Origin: an uncultured Prevotellaceae bacterium
Lineage (GTDB): Bacteria > Bacteroidota > Bacteroidia > Bacteroidales > Bacteroidaceae
Direction of reading: 5' to 3'
Assembly (NCBI GenBank): GCA_937893145.1
Contig: CALBJW010000052.1
Coordinates: 1 to 12,218 of the forward strand
DNA: 12,218 bases
Shown here: positions 5,409 through 12,153 of the stretch, one piece after another
How positions within the stretch are numbered: the stretch's first letter is position 1
Layout: the number at the start of each line of letters is the position of its first letter
Translations under genes and position numbers: made by a program
Notes under the pieces: generated by a model
What the model was told of the DNA's origin: nothing
What the model saw: the letters and a program-made list of their open reading frames with translations, nothing else
The model's database searches: none

Positions 5409-8381
5409 ATGAAGAAAATTGTATTTGCATTCGCATTTCTCTCTGCGCTCTCGGTAAGTGCGCAGAGGGATATGTCGTTCAATTCGCATTGGAGTTTCAC
5501 CCACAATGGCGAAACTAAGAAGGTAACTCTTCCTCGTGCTTGGAACGAAGAGTATGCCTTCCGAGTATCTATCGAGGATCTTCCAACCGATACAGTTCGT
5601 TACACTCGAACATTCTCTGCCCCAAAGGTTTGGAAGGACAAGAAGGTGTTTGTGGAGTTCGAAGGTGCTCGTCAATGTGCTGAGGTGTGGCTCAACGGCA
5701 AGTATCTCGGTCGTCACGAGAATGGTGTCATGGCATTTGGATTCGACCTCACTCCTTATATTATTATTGGCAAGACAAACACTCTCGAAGTGCTTACCGA
5801 CAATGATTGGGGTTATCGTGAGAAGGAGGTGCCACAGGAGGCTTTTGCTCCCGAAACAAAGGATGGAAATAATCTTCCAAACAACACGCTCAAACCAGGC
5901 ACTTTCCAGTGGAACAACAAGAACTTCAACGCCAACTATGGTGGTCTGCCAAAGAACGTGAAGCTTCATGTTGTGGATAAACTCTACCAAACTCTTCCTC
6001 TCTTCAGCACACTTGGCACAACAGGTACCTATGTCTATGCTTCCCAGATTGATGTTCAGGGCAAGTCGGCTGTTGTGAATGCAGAGTCGGAGGTAAAGAA
6101 TGAATCTGACAAGCCTCGTACTGTGGTTTACGAGATGGAAGTAGTGGACCGTGATGGCACATCACTCAAGACCATTCGCTCTAGTCCTTATCCTCTCGCT
6201 CCTGCTACCCGCGAGATACTCAAGGTAAGTGGACATCTTTCCGGCCTTCACTTCTGGAGTTGGGGCTACGGTTATCTCTACACAGTGAAGACACGCCTTG
6301 TGGAGGACCATAAGACCATCGATGAGGTGAAGACCGTTACAGGTTTCCGCAAGACTGAGTTTGCTAATGGTCAAATAAAGCTCAACGACCGTACCATCAT
6401 GGTACATGGATATGCTCAGCGCACCAGCAACGAATGGCCTGGTGTGGGAATGAGTGTGCCAGGTTGGCTTTCTGACTACAGCAATGGCCTTCTGGTTGAG
6501 AGTGGTGGTAACCTCGTGCGCTGGATGCATGTATGTCCTTGGAAACAAGACATCGAGTCGTGTGACCGTGTTGGTCTCATGCAAGCCATGCCTGCGGGCG
6601 ATGCTGAAAAGGATGTGACAGGTCGCCAATGGCAACATCGTCTCGACCTCATGCGTGATGCCATCATCTATAACCGCAACAATCCAAGTATCATATTTTA
6701 CGAATGTGGCAATAAAGGCATCTCAGAGGAACACATGGCTGAGATGAAAGCAATCCGTAATGCTTACGATCCTTATGGAGGTCGTGCCATCGGTTCGCGT
6801 GAAATGCTCAACTGCAAATCATCGGCTGAGTACGGAGGTGAGATGCTCTACATCAACAAGTCTGCTGATAAACCTGTTTGGGCAATGGAGTATTGTCGTG
6901 ATGAGGCTCTCCGCCGTTATTGGGATGAATGGAGTTATCCTTACCATGACGAGGGAGCGGGTCCGCTCTATCGTGGCGAAGATGCTTCTGCGTACAATCA
7001 TAATAATGATGAGTTTGCGAAGGAGATGGTACGTCGTTGGTACGACTACTGGCAGGAGCGTCCGGGCTCGGGTTCGCGTGTCAGCAGTGGTGGTGTGAAG
7101 ATTGTGTTCTCCGACACTAATACTCATCATCGTGGCGAGAGCATCTACCGCATGAGTGGTGTAACAGACCCAATGCGTATTGAGAAGGATGCCTTCTTTG
7201 CTCATCAGGTCATGTGGGATGGTTGGGTAACTCCTGAGGTTTCCCGTACTCATATCGTAGGGCATTGGAATTATCGTGAAGGAACAGTGAAGCCTGTTTA
7301 TGTAGTGTCTGATGCTCCACAGGTGAAACTCTTCCTCAATGATGAGGAGATTAAGGGTGAGAAGGTTGATTATCACTTCCTTCATACCTTCCCAGAAGTG
7401 ACTTTCGAGGAGGGCAAACTCCTTGCCATTTCGTGCGATGAAAATGGAAAAGAACTCTCACGCGATAGTCTTGAGACTGCAGGCAAACCTGTTTATCTCT
7501 CAATGGGCGTGCTCACTCGCGACTGCGGATTGCAGGCTGATGGTGCCGATGTTGCTCTCATTCAGGTTGAACTGACCGACCGCGAGAATCGTCGTTGTCC
7601 TTTGGCTGGCAACATGATTCACTTCGATCTTGAAGGTCCGATAGAGTGGATTGGCAATGAGAAGCCTGTGGTTGGTAATGCAAAGGACGGTTACGACCTT
7701 CAGCTTGAGTGTGGTGTGGTTCGTGTGCTTGTTCGTTCTACCGGCAAACCAGGTATCGGTGTTGTTCGTGCTTCGAGTCGTGGTATGACATCTTACATAA
7801 GTCGTTTCAAGGTGACAAACAATCCTACTCCACTTAAAGGTTCTCTTGTTCGTGGAGAAACACCTTCTTCGCCTTCATATACAGACTTCAAGAAGAGCGT
7901 AAAGGTGAAGAACGTAGTGGCTGGATGCAACAACAAGGAGGCACGCATGAGTATCGACGACTCGGAAGATACTGAATGGAAGAATGATGGCCGTCTCTCT
8001 ACTGCGTGGATAACATACGAATTTGATGCTCCTACTCGTGTTGATGAGGCTGTGCTCAAACTCACAGGATGGCGCAAACGCCAGTATCCACTCCAGATTT
8101 TTGCAGATGATGTTCTCGTATGGGAAGGCAAGACCGATGTATCTCTCGGCTATGTTCACTTGCCTCTCAAACCTGCTGATGGCTCATCGTCTGTTGCTCC
8201 ACTGGCATCAAAACTTACAATTCGTCTCAAGGGGTCTGCTTCCGACTCCAACCAGTTCGGGCAAATCACCGAACTTGCTGCGCCTGTAGCCAACGAACTC
8301 GACCTCTTCAAGGCGAAGGATGGTGACAAGGTGAGAAGTGAACTCCGCATCGTCGAAGCCGACTTCTTACAGATGAAATAA
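5409..8381 (+). CDS. GH2 family glycosidase (beta-galactosidase-like), secreted
   Basis: This 990-aa protein has a signal peptide at 1-19 (S-V-S-A before Q). The order of domains is: GH2 sugar-binding jelly roll (about 22-190; VEFEGARQCAEVWLNGKYLG at 82-101), immunoglobulin-like domain (about 205-313), TIM-barrel core (about 314-605), a DUF4982-like stretch (about 615-680), an Ig-like GH2 C-terminal domain (about 700-802), and a discoidin/F5-8C-like domain (about 830-960, possible carbohydrate binding). The likely nucleophile is E494 in PVWAMEYCRDE. The region that normally gives the GNE acid/base reads FYECGNKGI (430-438), with lysine K436 in place of glutamate and a glutamate at E432. The neighbouring PL11 suggests removal of a galactosyl or uronyl residue from rhamnogalacturonan I side chains or oligomers in the periplasm or at the surface. 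Beta-glucuronidase is an alternative; the exact substrate is unknown. It sits 37 bp behind the PL11 gene with no promoter seen between, so it is probably the second gene of that operon. Confidence 0.88.
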   Translation: MKKIVFAFAFLSALSVSAQRDMSFNSHWSFTHNGETKKVTLPRAWNEEYAFRVSIEDLPTDTVRYTRTFSAPKVWKDKKVFVEFEGARQCAEVWLNGKYLGRHENGVMAFGFDLTPYIIIGKTNTLEVLTDNDWGYREKEVPQEAFAPETKDGNNLPNNTLKPGTFQWNNKNFNANYGGLPKNVKLHVVDKLYQTLPLFSTLGTTGTYVYASQIDVQGKSAVVNAESEVKNESDKPRTVVYEMEVVDRDGTSLKTIRSSPYPLAPATREILKVSGHLSGLHFWSWGYGYLYTVKTRLVEDHKTIDEVKTVTGFRKTEFANGQIKLNDRTIMVHGYAQRTSNEWPGVGMSVPGWLSDYSNGLLVESGGNLVRWMHVCPWKQDIESCDRVGLMQAMPAGDAEKDVTGRQWQHRLDLMRDAIIYNRNNPSIIFYECGNKGISEEHMAEMKAIRNAYDPYGGRAIGSREMLNCKSSAEYGGEMLYINKSADKPVWAMEYCRDEALRRYWDEWSYPYHDEGAGPLYRGEDASAYNHNNDEFAKEMVRRWYDYWQERPGSGSRVSSGGVKIVFSDTNTHHRGESIYRMSGVTDPMRIEKDAFFAHQVMWDGWVTPEVSRTHIVGHWNYREGTVKPVYVVSDAPQVKLFLNDEEIKGEKVDYHFLHTFPEVTFEEGKLLAISCDENGKELSRDSLETAGKPVYLSMGVLTRDCGLQADGADVALIQVELTDRENRRCPLAGNMIHFDLEGPIEWIGNEKPVVGNAKDGYDLQLECGVVRVLVRSTGKPGIGVVRASSRGMTSYISRFKVTNNPTPLKGSLVRGETPSSPSYTDFKKSVKVKNVVAGCNNKEARMSIDDSEDTEWKNDGRLSTAWITYEFDAPTRVDEAVLKLTGWRKRQYPLQIFADDVLVWEGKTDVSLGYVHLPLKPADGSSSVAPLASKLTIRLKGSASDSNQFGQITELAAPVANELDLFKAKDGDKVRSELRIVEADFLQMK

Positions 8382-8389
8382 GAAAGACT

Positions 8390-8431
8390 AATCCCCCTCA
8401 GATAGTATCATACCTCTATCTGTGGGGGATT
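8390..8431 (+). terminator. Terminator-like long hairpin after the GH2 gene
   Basis: Two 16-nt arms (8390-8405 and 8416-8431) pair with a single T-T mismatch around a 10-nt loop, beginning 8 nt after the GH2 stop. The stem has a run of five C-G pairs. The T-rich tract is imperfect (TAAAAGTATTTTT), so termination is likely but not textbook. The stem can also form on the opposite strand and may serve both converging transcripts. Confidence 0.65.
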
Positions 8432-8554
8432 AAAAGTATTTTTACTCCAAACATCCCATCATTCTACCAAACACCCTTCAAACCCTTTGTACATAAGGGA
8501 TAGAGGGAGGTAGAATGTTTGGGCAACATTCTACCAACTATCTACCTCTATTTG
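8431..8554 (+). repeat. Dispersed structured repeat element, copy A (~124 bp)
   Basis: This is about 94 % identical to copy B at 9790-9912, by my alignment six substitutions and one indel. Within it, CCCTT/AAGGG (8483-8487 with 8495-8499) is followed without a gap by a 7-bp stem (8500-8506 with 8545-8551). That stem encloses an 11-bp perfect stem (GGTAGAATGTT 8509-8519 with AACATTCTACC 8525-8535, 5-nt loop). CATTCTACCA occurs twice (8460-8469, 8527-8536), so the central GGTAGAATG can pair on either side. The element lies between the GH2 terminator and the 29-bp palindrome. It carries no open reading frame and looks like a MITE-like or RNA-level repeat; the family was not recognised. Confidence 0.75.
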
Positions 8555-8583
8555 TGTATGACAGGGGTCTGTCCCCCGTCATA
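8555..8583. repeat. REP-like 29-bp palindrome, copy 1
   Basis: The arms TATGACAGGGG and CCCCCGTCATA flank TCTGT, with one mismatch in the stem. An alternative shorter hairpin, GACAG/GGGT/CTGTC, is embedded in it. The unit is identical to copies at 11480-11508 and 12122-12150. GGGGTCTGTCCCC cores of this kind resemble REP sequences mobilised by REP-associated tyrosine (Y1) transposases in many bacteria. This copy begins 3 nt beyond the stop of the minus-strand 202-aa gene and may serve as its 3' hairpin. Confidence 0.85.
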
Positions 8584-8586
8584 TAC

Positions 8587-9195
8587 TTATTGTTTGATGC
8601 ATTCATTAAGGAGAATATCAAACGTATCTTTCATACTTTCATCGAAAAGATGATATTCGTCTGTTCGTTCTACGAAATGAGATAATTTTATTATATGTAC
8701 TGTGTTATCTTTTTGAACATATTTATGTTTATTCTCATCGTAGACAAAGAAGCGTGAATCTGAATATGGAATAATTTTGAAAGATGATGGCAAATCGCCT
8801 TTTATGATTTTGCGTTTCATCCAATCTCTGGGTGATTTGGGATGCTTGTCTCTTTCCTCTATAGGAAACAATTCATGGAATTCCATTTCATCTCTAATGT
8901 ATATAGTGTCTTTAGTAAAAACAAATGATACAACATCAAATGCATTGTTATGTACAAATAGAGTAGATACCGTTTTGTCGTCTTCCGGTCGTTTAAAACT
9001 GAAAGCAAGAATGCTATCGTGCTCAACTTCTGTAAATTCAATTCCGTATCCTACACTCATAATGTCAGCTTGGAATGTGCGATTAAATGTATGATACCTA
9101 CCATACAGTATTAAAAGCAAGTATATGAGACCAGGTATAATTATTATTGCTAAAAGAGAGAACCGACATCCTTTAAAACACAACTTACTTTTCAT
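8587..9195 (-). CDS. Hypothetical single-pass membrane protein
   Basis: The function was not recognised. From the ATG at 9195 the protein has 202 aa: a short basic N-terminus, one hydrophobic helix (about residues 12-31, SLLAIIIIPGLIYLLLILYG), then a hydrophilic, probably periplasmic domain rich in charged and aromatic residues. The reading frame stays open upstream to 9315. That extension would overlap the end of the upstream gene and run through the inverted repeat at 9209-9278, and it is proline-rich without a signal. The internal methionine directly before the basic and hydrophobic segment is therefore the better start. It is probably cotranscribed with the four-TM gene 52 bp upstream. 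The REP-like palindrome lies 3 nt past its stop. Confidence 0.7.
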   Translation of the reverse strand: MKSKLCFKGCRFSLLAIIIIPGLIYLLLILYGRYHTFNRTFQADIMSVGYGIEFTEVEHDSILAFSFKRPEDDKTVSTLFVHNNAFDVVSFVFTKDTIYIRDEMEFHELFPIEERDKHPKSPRDWMKRKIIKGDLPSSFKIIPYSDSRFFVYDENKHKYVQKDNTVHIIKLSHFVERTDEYHLFDESMKDTFDILLNECIKQ

Positions 9196-9208
9196 CTTGG
9201 GAGTGGGC

Positions 9209-9278
9209 CAAGGGACAGGTTTATGATTCATGTGAAAAATGATTGATTTAACAGGGTGGTTCATTGACCTGTCCCTTG
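9209..9278. repeat. Inverted repeat with perfect 12-bp arms
   Basis: CAAGGGACAGGT (9209-9220) and ACCTGTCCCTTG (9267-9278) are exact inverse complements 46 nt apart. The element straddles the 3' end of the four-TM gene and the gap before the 202-aa gene. GGGACAGG is reminiscent of REP arms but differs from the 29-bp palindrome. It may be a second REP-type insertion, which would mean that the last residues of the 158-aa protein are encoded by the element. Confidence 0.6.
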
Positions 9279-9724
9279 ATCCTCCTTTTACGAGCATCAA
9301 GTTTCTTATTAACAATATAACTTGTTACTGCAACAGGAATTATAGATATAAATAACCATCCTATCAAGAACAGTAAATACCATGCTTCTACATCAGGGGG
9401 TGCTATGCAAAAGGATATGAGGAGAAAGGCGCCCAATGGAATAATGTTTCCAAGATATAGAACCATTGTTACAGGAATACGACTGAACATCCATTTAATA
9501 AATGCAGCTATATTACCACAAAAAAAAGCATTTGCTATAAAAGCCAAGTTAAGCACAGGGAACCCGAACCAATTGACTCCGGATATTGCCATCCATATAA
9601 TACTGCAAAAAATACATGTAAACAGACTGCATAGAAATGATGCAATAAAGATTAACCGTATAGGATTTTGCATTTTCATTTTATATTTGATTATCTTTTG
9701 GTATGTGGAACTGGTTACTATCAC
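9248..9724 (-). CDS. Hypothetical four-TM inner-membrane protein
   Basis: The function was not recognised. The 158 residues contain four hydrophobic segments (about 21-47, 53-76, 83-107 and 114-138) and a basic C-terminus (NKKLDARKRRIKG) expected to face the cytosol. The ATG at 9724 lies about 14 nt from the predicted transcription start of the promoter at 9744-9775. Methionines 16 and 18 (9679, 9673), just before the first helix, are plausible alternative starts. The last eight codons (GQVNEPPC) lie inside the 12-bp inverted repeat, so the original C-terminus may have been replaced. The base composition is AT-rich like its neighbours and unlike the glycan-degradation genes. Confidence 0.65.
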   Translation of the reverse strand: MIVTSSTYQKIIKYKMKMQNPIRLIFIASFLCSLFTCIFCSIIWMAISGVNWFGFPVLNLAFIANAFFCGNIAAFIKWMFSRIPVTMVLYLGNIIPLGAFLLISFCIAPPDVEAWYLLFLIGWLFISIIPVAVTSYIVNKKLDARKRRIKGQVNEPPC

Positions 9725-9743
9725 ATATGATTGAAAACCGCTG

Positions 9744-9775
9744 CAAATATACTTTATTTATTTCATACCTCCAAA
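9744..9775 (-). promoter_or_regulatory. Bacteroidetes-type promoter P3 (minus strand)
   Basis: Read on the minus strand, TTTG (9775-9772) and TATATTTG (9751-9744) are separated by 20 nt, the same spacing as P1 and P2. The -7 box is followed by CAG, as in P2. The predicted start is near 9738, just in front of the four-TM gene. This gene and the 202-aa gene therefore form their own transcription unit, separate from the LRR gene upstream. Confidence 0.6.
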
Positions 9776-9789
9776 AAATAGAAGTGAAA

Positions 9790-9912
9790 TAAAAGATTTT
9801 TGCTCTCAACATCCCATCATTCTACCAAACACCCCTCAAACCCTTTGTACATAAGGGATAGAGGGAGGTAGAATGTTGGGGAAACATTCTACCAACTATC
9901 TACCTCTATTTG
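9790..9912 (+). repeat. Dispersed structured repeat element, copy B (~123 bp)
   Basis: This is the second copy of the element at 8431-8554, in the same orientation. The 11-bp stem is intact (9867-9877 with 9883-9893), while the loop differs (GGGGA instead of TGGGC). The other differences are near the left edge and one in a linker. Unlike copy A it is not followed by a 29-bp palindrome. It sits just upstream of promoter P3 and downstream of the LRR gene. Confidence 0.75.
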
Positions 9913-9959
9913 TATGATACTTCGTATTGTTTCGCAGTTACATGAGGTTATGGTATTTC

Positions 9960-10028
9960 GACAGGTTCAGGGCTCAAATGATAAATACGGATTTTTGGCA
10001 TGTTCATTGACCAATACTTGAACCTATC
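9960..10028. repeat. Imperfect inverted repeat in the gap after the LRR gene
   Basis: GACAGGTTCA (9960-9969) and TGAACCTATC (10019-10028) form 10-nt inverted arms with one mismatch. The interval also contains GTTCATTGACC (10002-10012), which recurs at 9259-9269 in the other inverted repeat. The stretch 9913-10076 otherwise holds no gene, promoter or clear terminator that I can see. It may be a decayed relative of the 9209-9278 element. Confidence 0.35.
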
Positions 10029-10076
10029 AGCATTGAACCGCCTCCAAAAACTTTTTCTTTAGAATCAAGAAGACAG

Positions 10077-11426
10077 TCACTTGACCTTCAAAGGATACTT
10101 ACTGATTTTAAACTTACTCCATAAAATATGTTTCTTGAATTTTTTATATGCCTTTTCTTTTACATATATTGTAATATTAGGAGAATCTTCGAGATAACGG
10201 TCAACATATATATCATCGTAAAAAAGTGGTGGAACCAAGTGTTCGAGGTATATCTTCTCTAAATCTTCGCATAGTTCAAATATGCCATCTTCCATTTCCT
10301 TAACAGTTTTAGGTATGACGATAGCATGTAATTTTGTGTCAGCAAATGCAAATCGAGATATTTTTCTCACGTATTTTGGAATACAGATACTGTCAATCTC
10401 TAATTTGCCAAATGCGGAAATTCCTATTTGTTTTATTCCTACTGGTATTGTAGTCTTTTTACATGCAGATATTATAGTATTTGTTTTTGTATCACAAATC
10501 GCATTGCAATTATTTCTCGAATCGTATCGCTTATTGTTTTTGTCCACATCTATCACTTCAAGCATTGCACATCCTCCAAATATACTTCCATCTATTTTTT
10601 TTACATTTGAAGGTATATGAATTTTTGTGAGCTTTTGGCAACCGTAAAATGCACAATGACCAATGGTATCAAGTCTTTGAGGAAGTATTATATCTGTTAA
10701 ACTTGCGCAACCAGCAAAAGCTGAATTATCGATTTTTAATGCATTTGATTCGTTTCCTTTCAACTCGACATCATCAAATGTGACAGAAGTAAGGTTGTAG
10801 CAATCCATAAAACATCTATACGGAACGCATTTTATACTCTTTGGTATATTTATGCTTTTTAGATTCCTATTCCCTGCGAATGCCATACGAGCTATTCTTT
10901 CTACGGAAGATGGAATTATTGCGTTTGAAGAGCCTATTACCAACTCGTTTTCCTGGGTTATAATTAGAGCATTCGAATTACCGCGCGAATCATAAATCTT
11001 GTTTTCTGGATCAACATGAATTGTCTTTAGATTGGTATTTTCAAATGCGTCAGGTGAGATTCGTACTAAAGATGAAGGTATTATTATCTCTTCCAGATTA
11101 GTACAATTTGCAAAAACCCGAAAACGCAAGACCTCCATTCCATCTGAAAATTTCACATATCGAAGTGACTTTTTTCCCTCGAAAGCACCTACGTCTATTC
11201 CATATATCCGTTTTGGCTTACCATCCACCATGATATGATCAGGAAATATTATTGAGTCACATTCTAAACTGTCTGCCGCAAAGCCATGACAAAACAGTAC
11301 ATTATTTTTACCAAGTGAATATCGCAAATTATTATAATAAATTAGCGATTGTCCGTATGACAAAATGTAGCACACTATAGAGCAGACCATCAATGTTAAT
11401 CGCTGATACTTATTTTCTGTACACAT
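10077..11426 (-). CDS. BspA-like leucine-rich-repeat protein, exported
   Basis: From the ATG at 11426 this is a 449-aa exported protein made of about eleven repeats of the BspA / LRR_5 type (pattern A-F-x-x-C-x-x-L-x-x-I-x-I-P-x-x-V-x-x-I). Clear units start near residues 105, 183, 237, 260, 361 and 383. The inter-repeat motif YDSRxNxNAI, typical of Bacteroidales members, occurs near residues 145 and 302. Residues 1-25 (hydrophobic stretch LTLMVCSIVCYILSYG) look like a signal peptide, probably cleaved before Q26. Such proteins are surface or periplasmic binding and adhesion modules; the ligand is unknown. The frame is open to an ATG at 11594, but that extension runs through the 29-bp palindrome and puts 56 polar residues before the signal peptide, so 11426 is preferred. 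No promoter was found just upstream; it may be read from the 155-aa gene. Confidence 0.85.
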   Translation of the reverse strand: MCTENKYQRLTLMVCSIVCYILSYGQSLIYYNNLRYSLGKNNVLFCHGFAADSLECDSIIFPDHIMVDGKPKRIYGIDVGAFEGKKSLRYVKFSDGMEVLRFRVFANCTNLEEIIIPSSLVRISPDAFENTNLKTIHVDPENKIYDSRGNSNALIITQENELVIGSSNAIIPSSVERIARMAFAGNRNLKSINIPKSIKCVPYRCFMDCYNLTSVTFDDVELKGNESNALKIDNSAFAGCASLTDIILPQRLDTIGHCAFYGCQKLTKIHIPSNVKKIDGSIFGGCAMLEVIDVDKNNKRYDSRNNCNAICDTKTNTIISACKKTTIPVGIKQIGISAFGKLEIDSICIPKYVRKISRFAFADTKLHAIVIPKTVKEMEDGIFELCEDLEKIYLEHLVPPLFYDDIYVDRYLEDSPNITIYVKEKAYKKFKKHILWSKFKISKYPLKVK

Positions 11427-11479
11427 AATTTTTCGTATTGATTGGGTATGTTTTGACCTTCTCTTCCTCTGAAACATAT

Positions 11480-11508
11480 TGTATGACAGGGGTCTGTCCC
11501 CCGTCATA
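11480..11508. repeat. REP-like 29-bp palindrome, copy 2
   Basis: This is identical to copies 1 and 3; the palindrome here extends by one more base pair (G11481 with C11509). It sits in the 202-bp gap between the 155-aa gene and the LRR gene, 53 bp before the preferred LRR start. Read in the LRR frame it would give M-T-G-D-R-P-L-S-Y, which explains the misleading upstream extension of that frame. The rest of the gap (11427-11628) holds a 12-bp direct repeat around TGCTTTCTCCA and nothing else evident. Confidence 0.85.
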
Positions 11509-11628
11509 CGAGAAGGATTATTATTGTGATAATCTTTCCAGTTTCTATATTGGTTGCTTTCTCCATATTCATTATTCTTTACTTTCGTTTTCAATATTCA
11601 GCATTGCTTTCTCCACACTCTGTTCCTA

Positions 11629-12096
11629 TCAATCTGTAGCAAAACTAAAAGAATATACATACCACTTTTGATTTGATCTATTCTTCCATCTGTTATTTGT
11701 CTTTTGTAGTCCTGTAAGATATTGTTTAATACGCTTCTTCTTGGACTCTGTATATTGGTCCAATGGTAGCACAAAACCTCTAACTTCTTGGATCTTTAAC
11801 CTATAGTCAAAAAGAATGAAGAAAAACACCCTATAAGTGTAATCGTCATCACCAGGTTCTGGCTTATAATACTTTTTCTTCAAGTAATCTATCAATGCGG
11901 ACTCTCCATCTACAAATGAAATCTGGTCTATTTTCACTTCATGCTTTTTGCCTTTCTTTGTGCAGTACATTATGGTAGAGTCGTTTACTGGAATATAAAT
12001 ATCTCCATACTCATCATATACAAATTTGTTGTTCTGACAAGACACTCCAATTGGACATAGTAACATAAATGCAAGAAAAAGCAAAATATCCCTCAT
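11629..12096 (-). CDS. Small exported protein with a divergent TonB C-terminal-like domain
   Basis: This 155-aa protein has an N-terminal signal (MRDILLFLAFMLLCPIGVSC). C20 followed by Q-N-N could be a lipidation site, though the lipobox G-V-S-C is imperfect. Residues about 61-153 follow the layout of a TonB C-terminal domain: D-G-E-S-A-L-I-D-Y-L (63-72), a strand YRVFFFILFDYRLKIQEVRGF (88-108), a helix (117-130), then N-R-W-K-N (135-139) and a last strand WYVYSFSF (145-152). This mirrors the family order G-G-E-x-A-L, then R-V-x-V-x-F, then W-x-P-G, then V-x-F-x-L. The TonB membrane anchor and proline-rich spacer are absent, so it is not a working TonB. The domain call is by eye and tentative. 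It lies 57 bp after the preceding minus-strand gene and is probably cotranscribed with it. Confidence 0.75.
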   Translation of the reverse strand: MRDILLFLAFMLLCPIGVSCQNNKFVYDEYGDIYIPVNDSTIMYCTKKGKKHEVKIDQISFVDGESALIDYLKKKYYKPEPGDDDYTYRVFFFILFDYRLKIQEVRGFVLPLDQYTESKKKRIKQYLTGLQKTNNRWKNRSNQKWYVYSFSFATD

Positions 12097-12121
12097 ATCG
12101 TAATTATCTAAAGACTGTTCC

Positions 12122-12150
12122 TGTATGACAGGGGTCTGTCCCCCGTCATA
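12122..12150. repeat. REP-like 29-bp palindrome, copy 3
   Basis: This is identical to copies 1 and 2. It begins 3 nt after the stop codon of the truncated gene at the right edge, the same distance as copy 1 from its gene. It separates that gene from the 155-aa gene. Confidence 0.85.
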
Positions 12151-12153
12151 TAT

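Noticed and set aside
9196..9315. N-terminal extension of the 202-aa membrane protein
   Set aside because: It overlaps the upstream gene's 3' end and the 12-bp inverted repeat, and has no signal-like or conserved character.
8431..9912. CRISPR-like array
   Set aside because: The repeats are two long copies 1.3 kb apart and dispersed palindromes without regular spacers; no cas genes are present.
11427..11594. N-terminal extension of the LRR protein (56 more residues)
   Set aside because: It runs through the 29-bp palindrome and places a polar stretch before a good signal peptide; the ATG at 11426 gives a normal exported protein.
11640..11647. Minus-strand TAGTTTTG resembling a -7 box for the LRR gene
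   Set aside because: No TTTG is found at the right distance, it lies inside the 155-aa coding sequence, and such 8-mers are common in AT-rich DNA.
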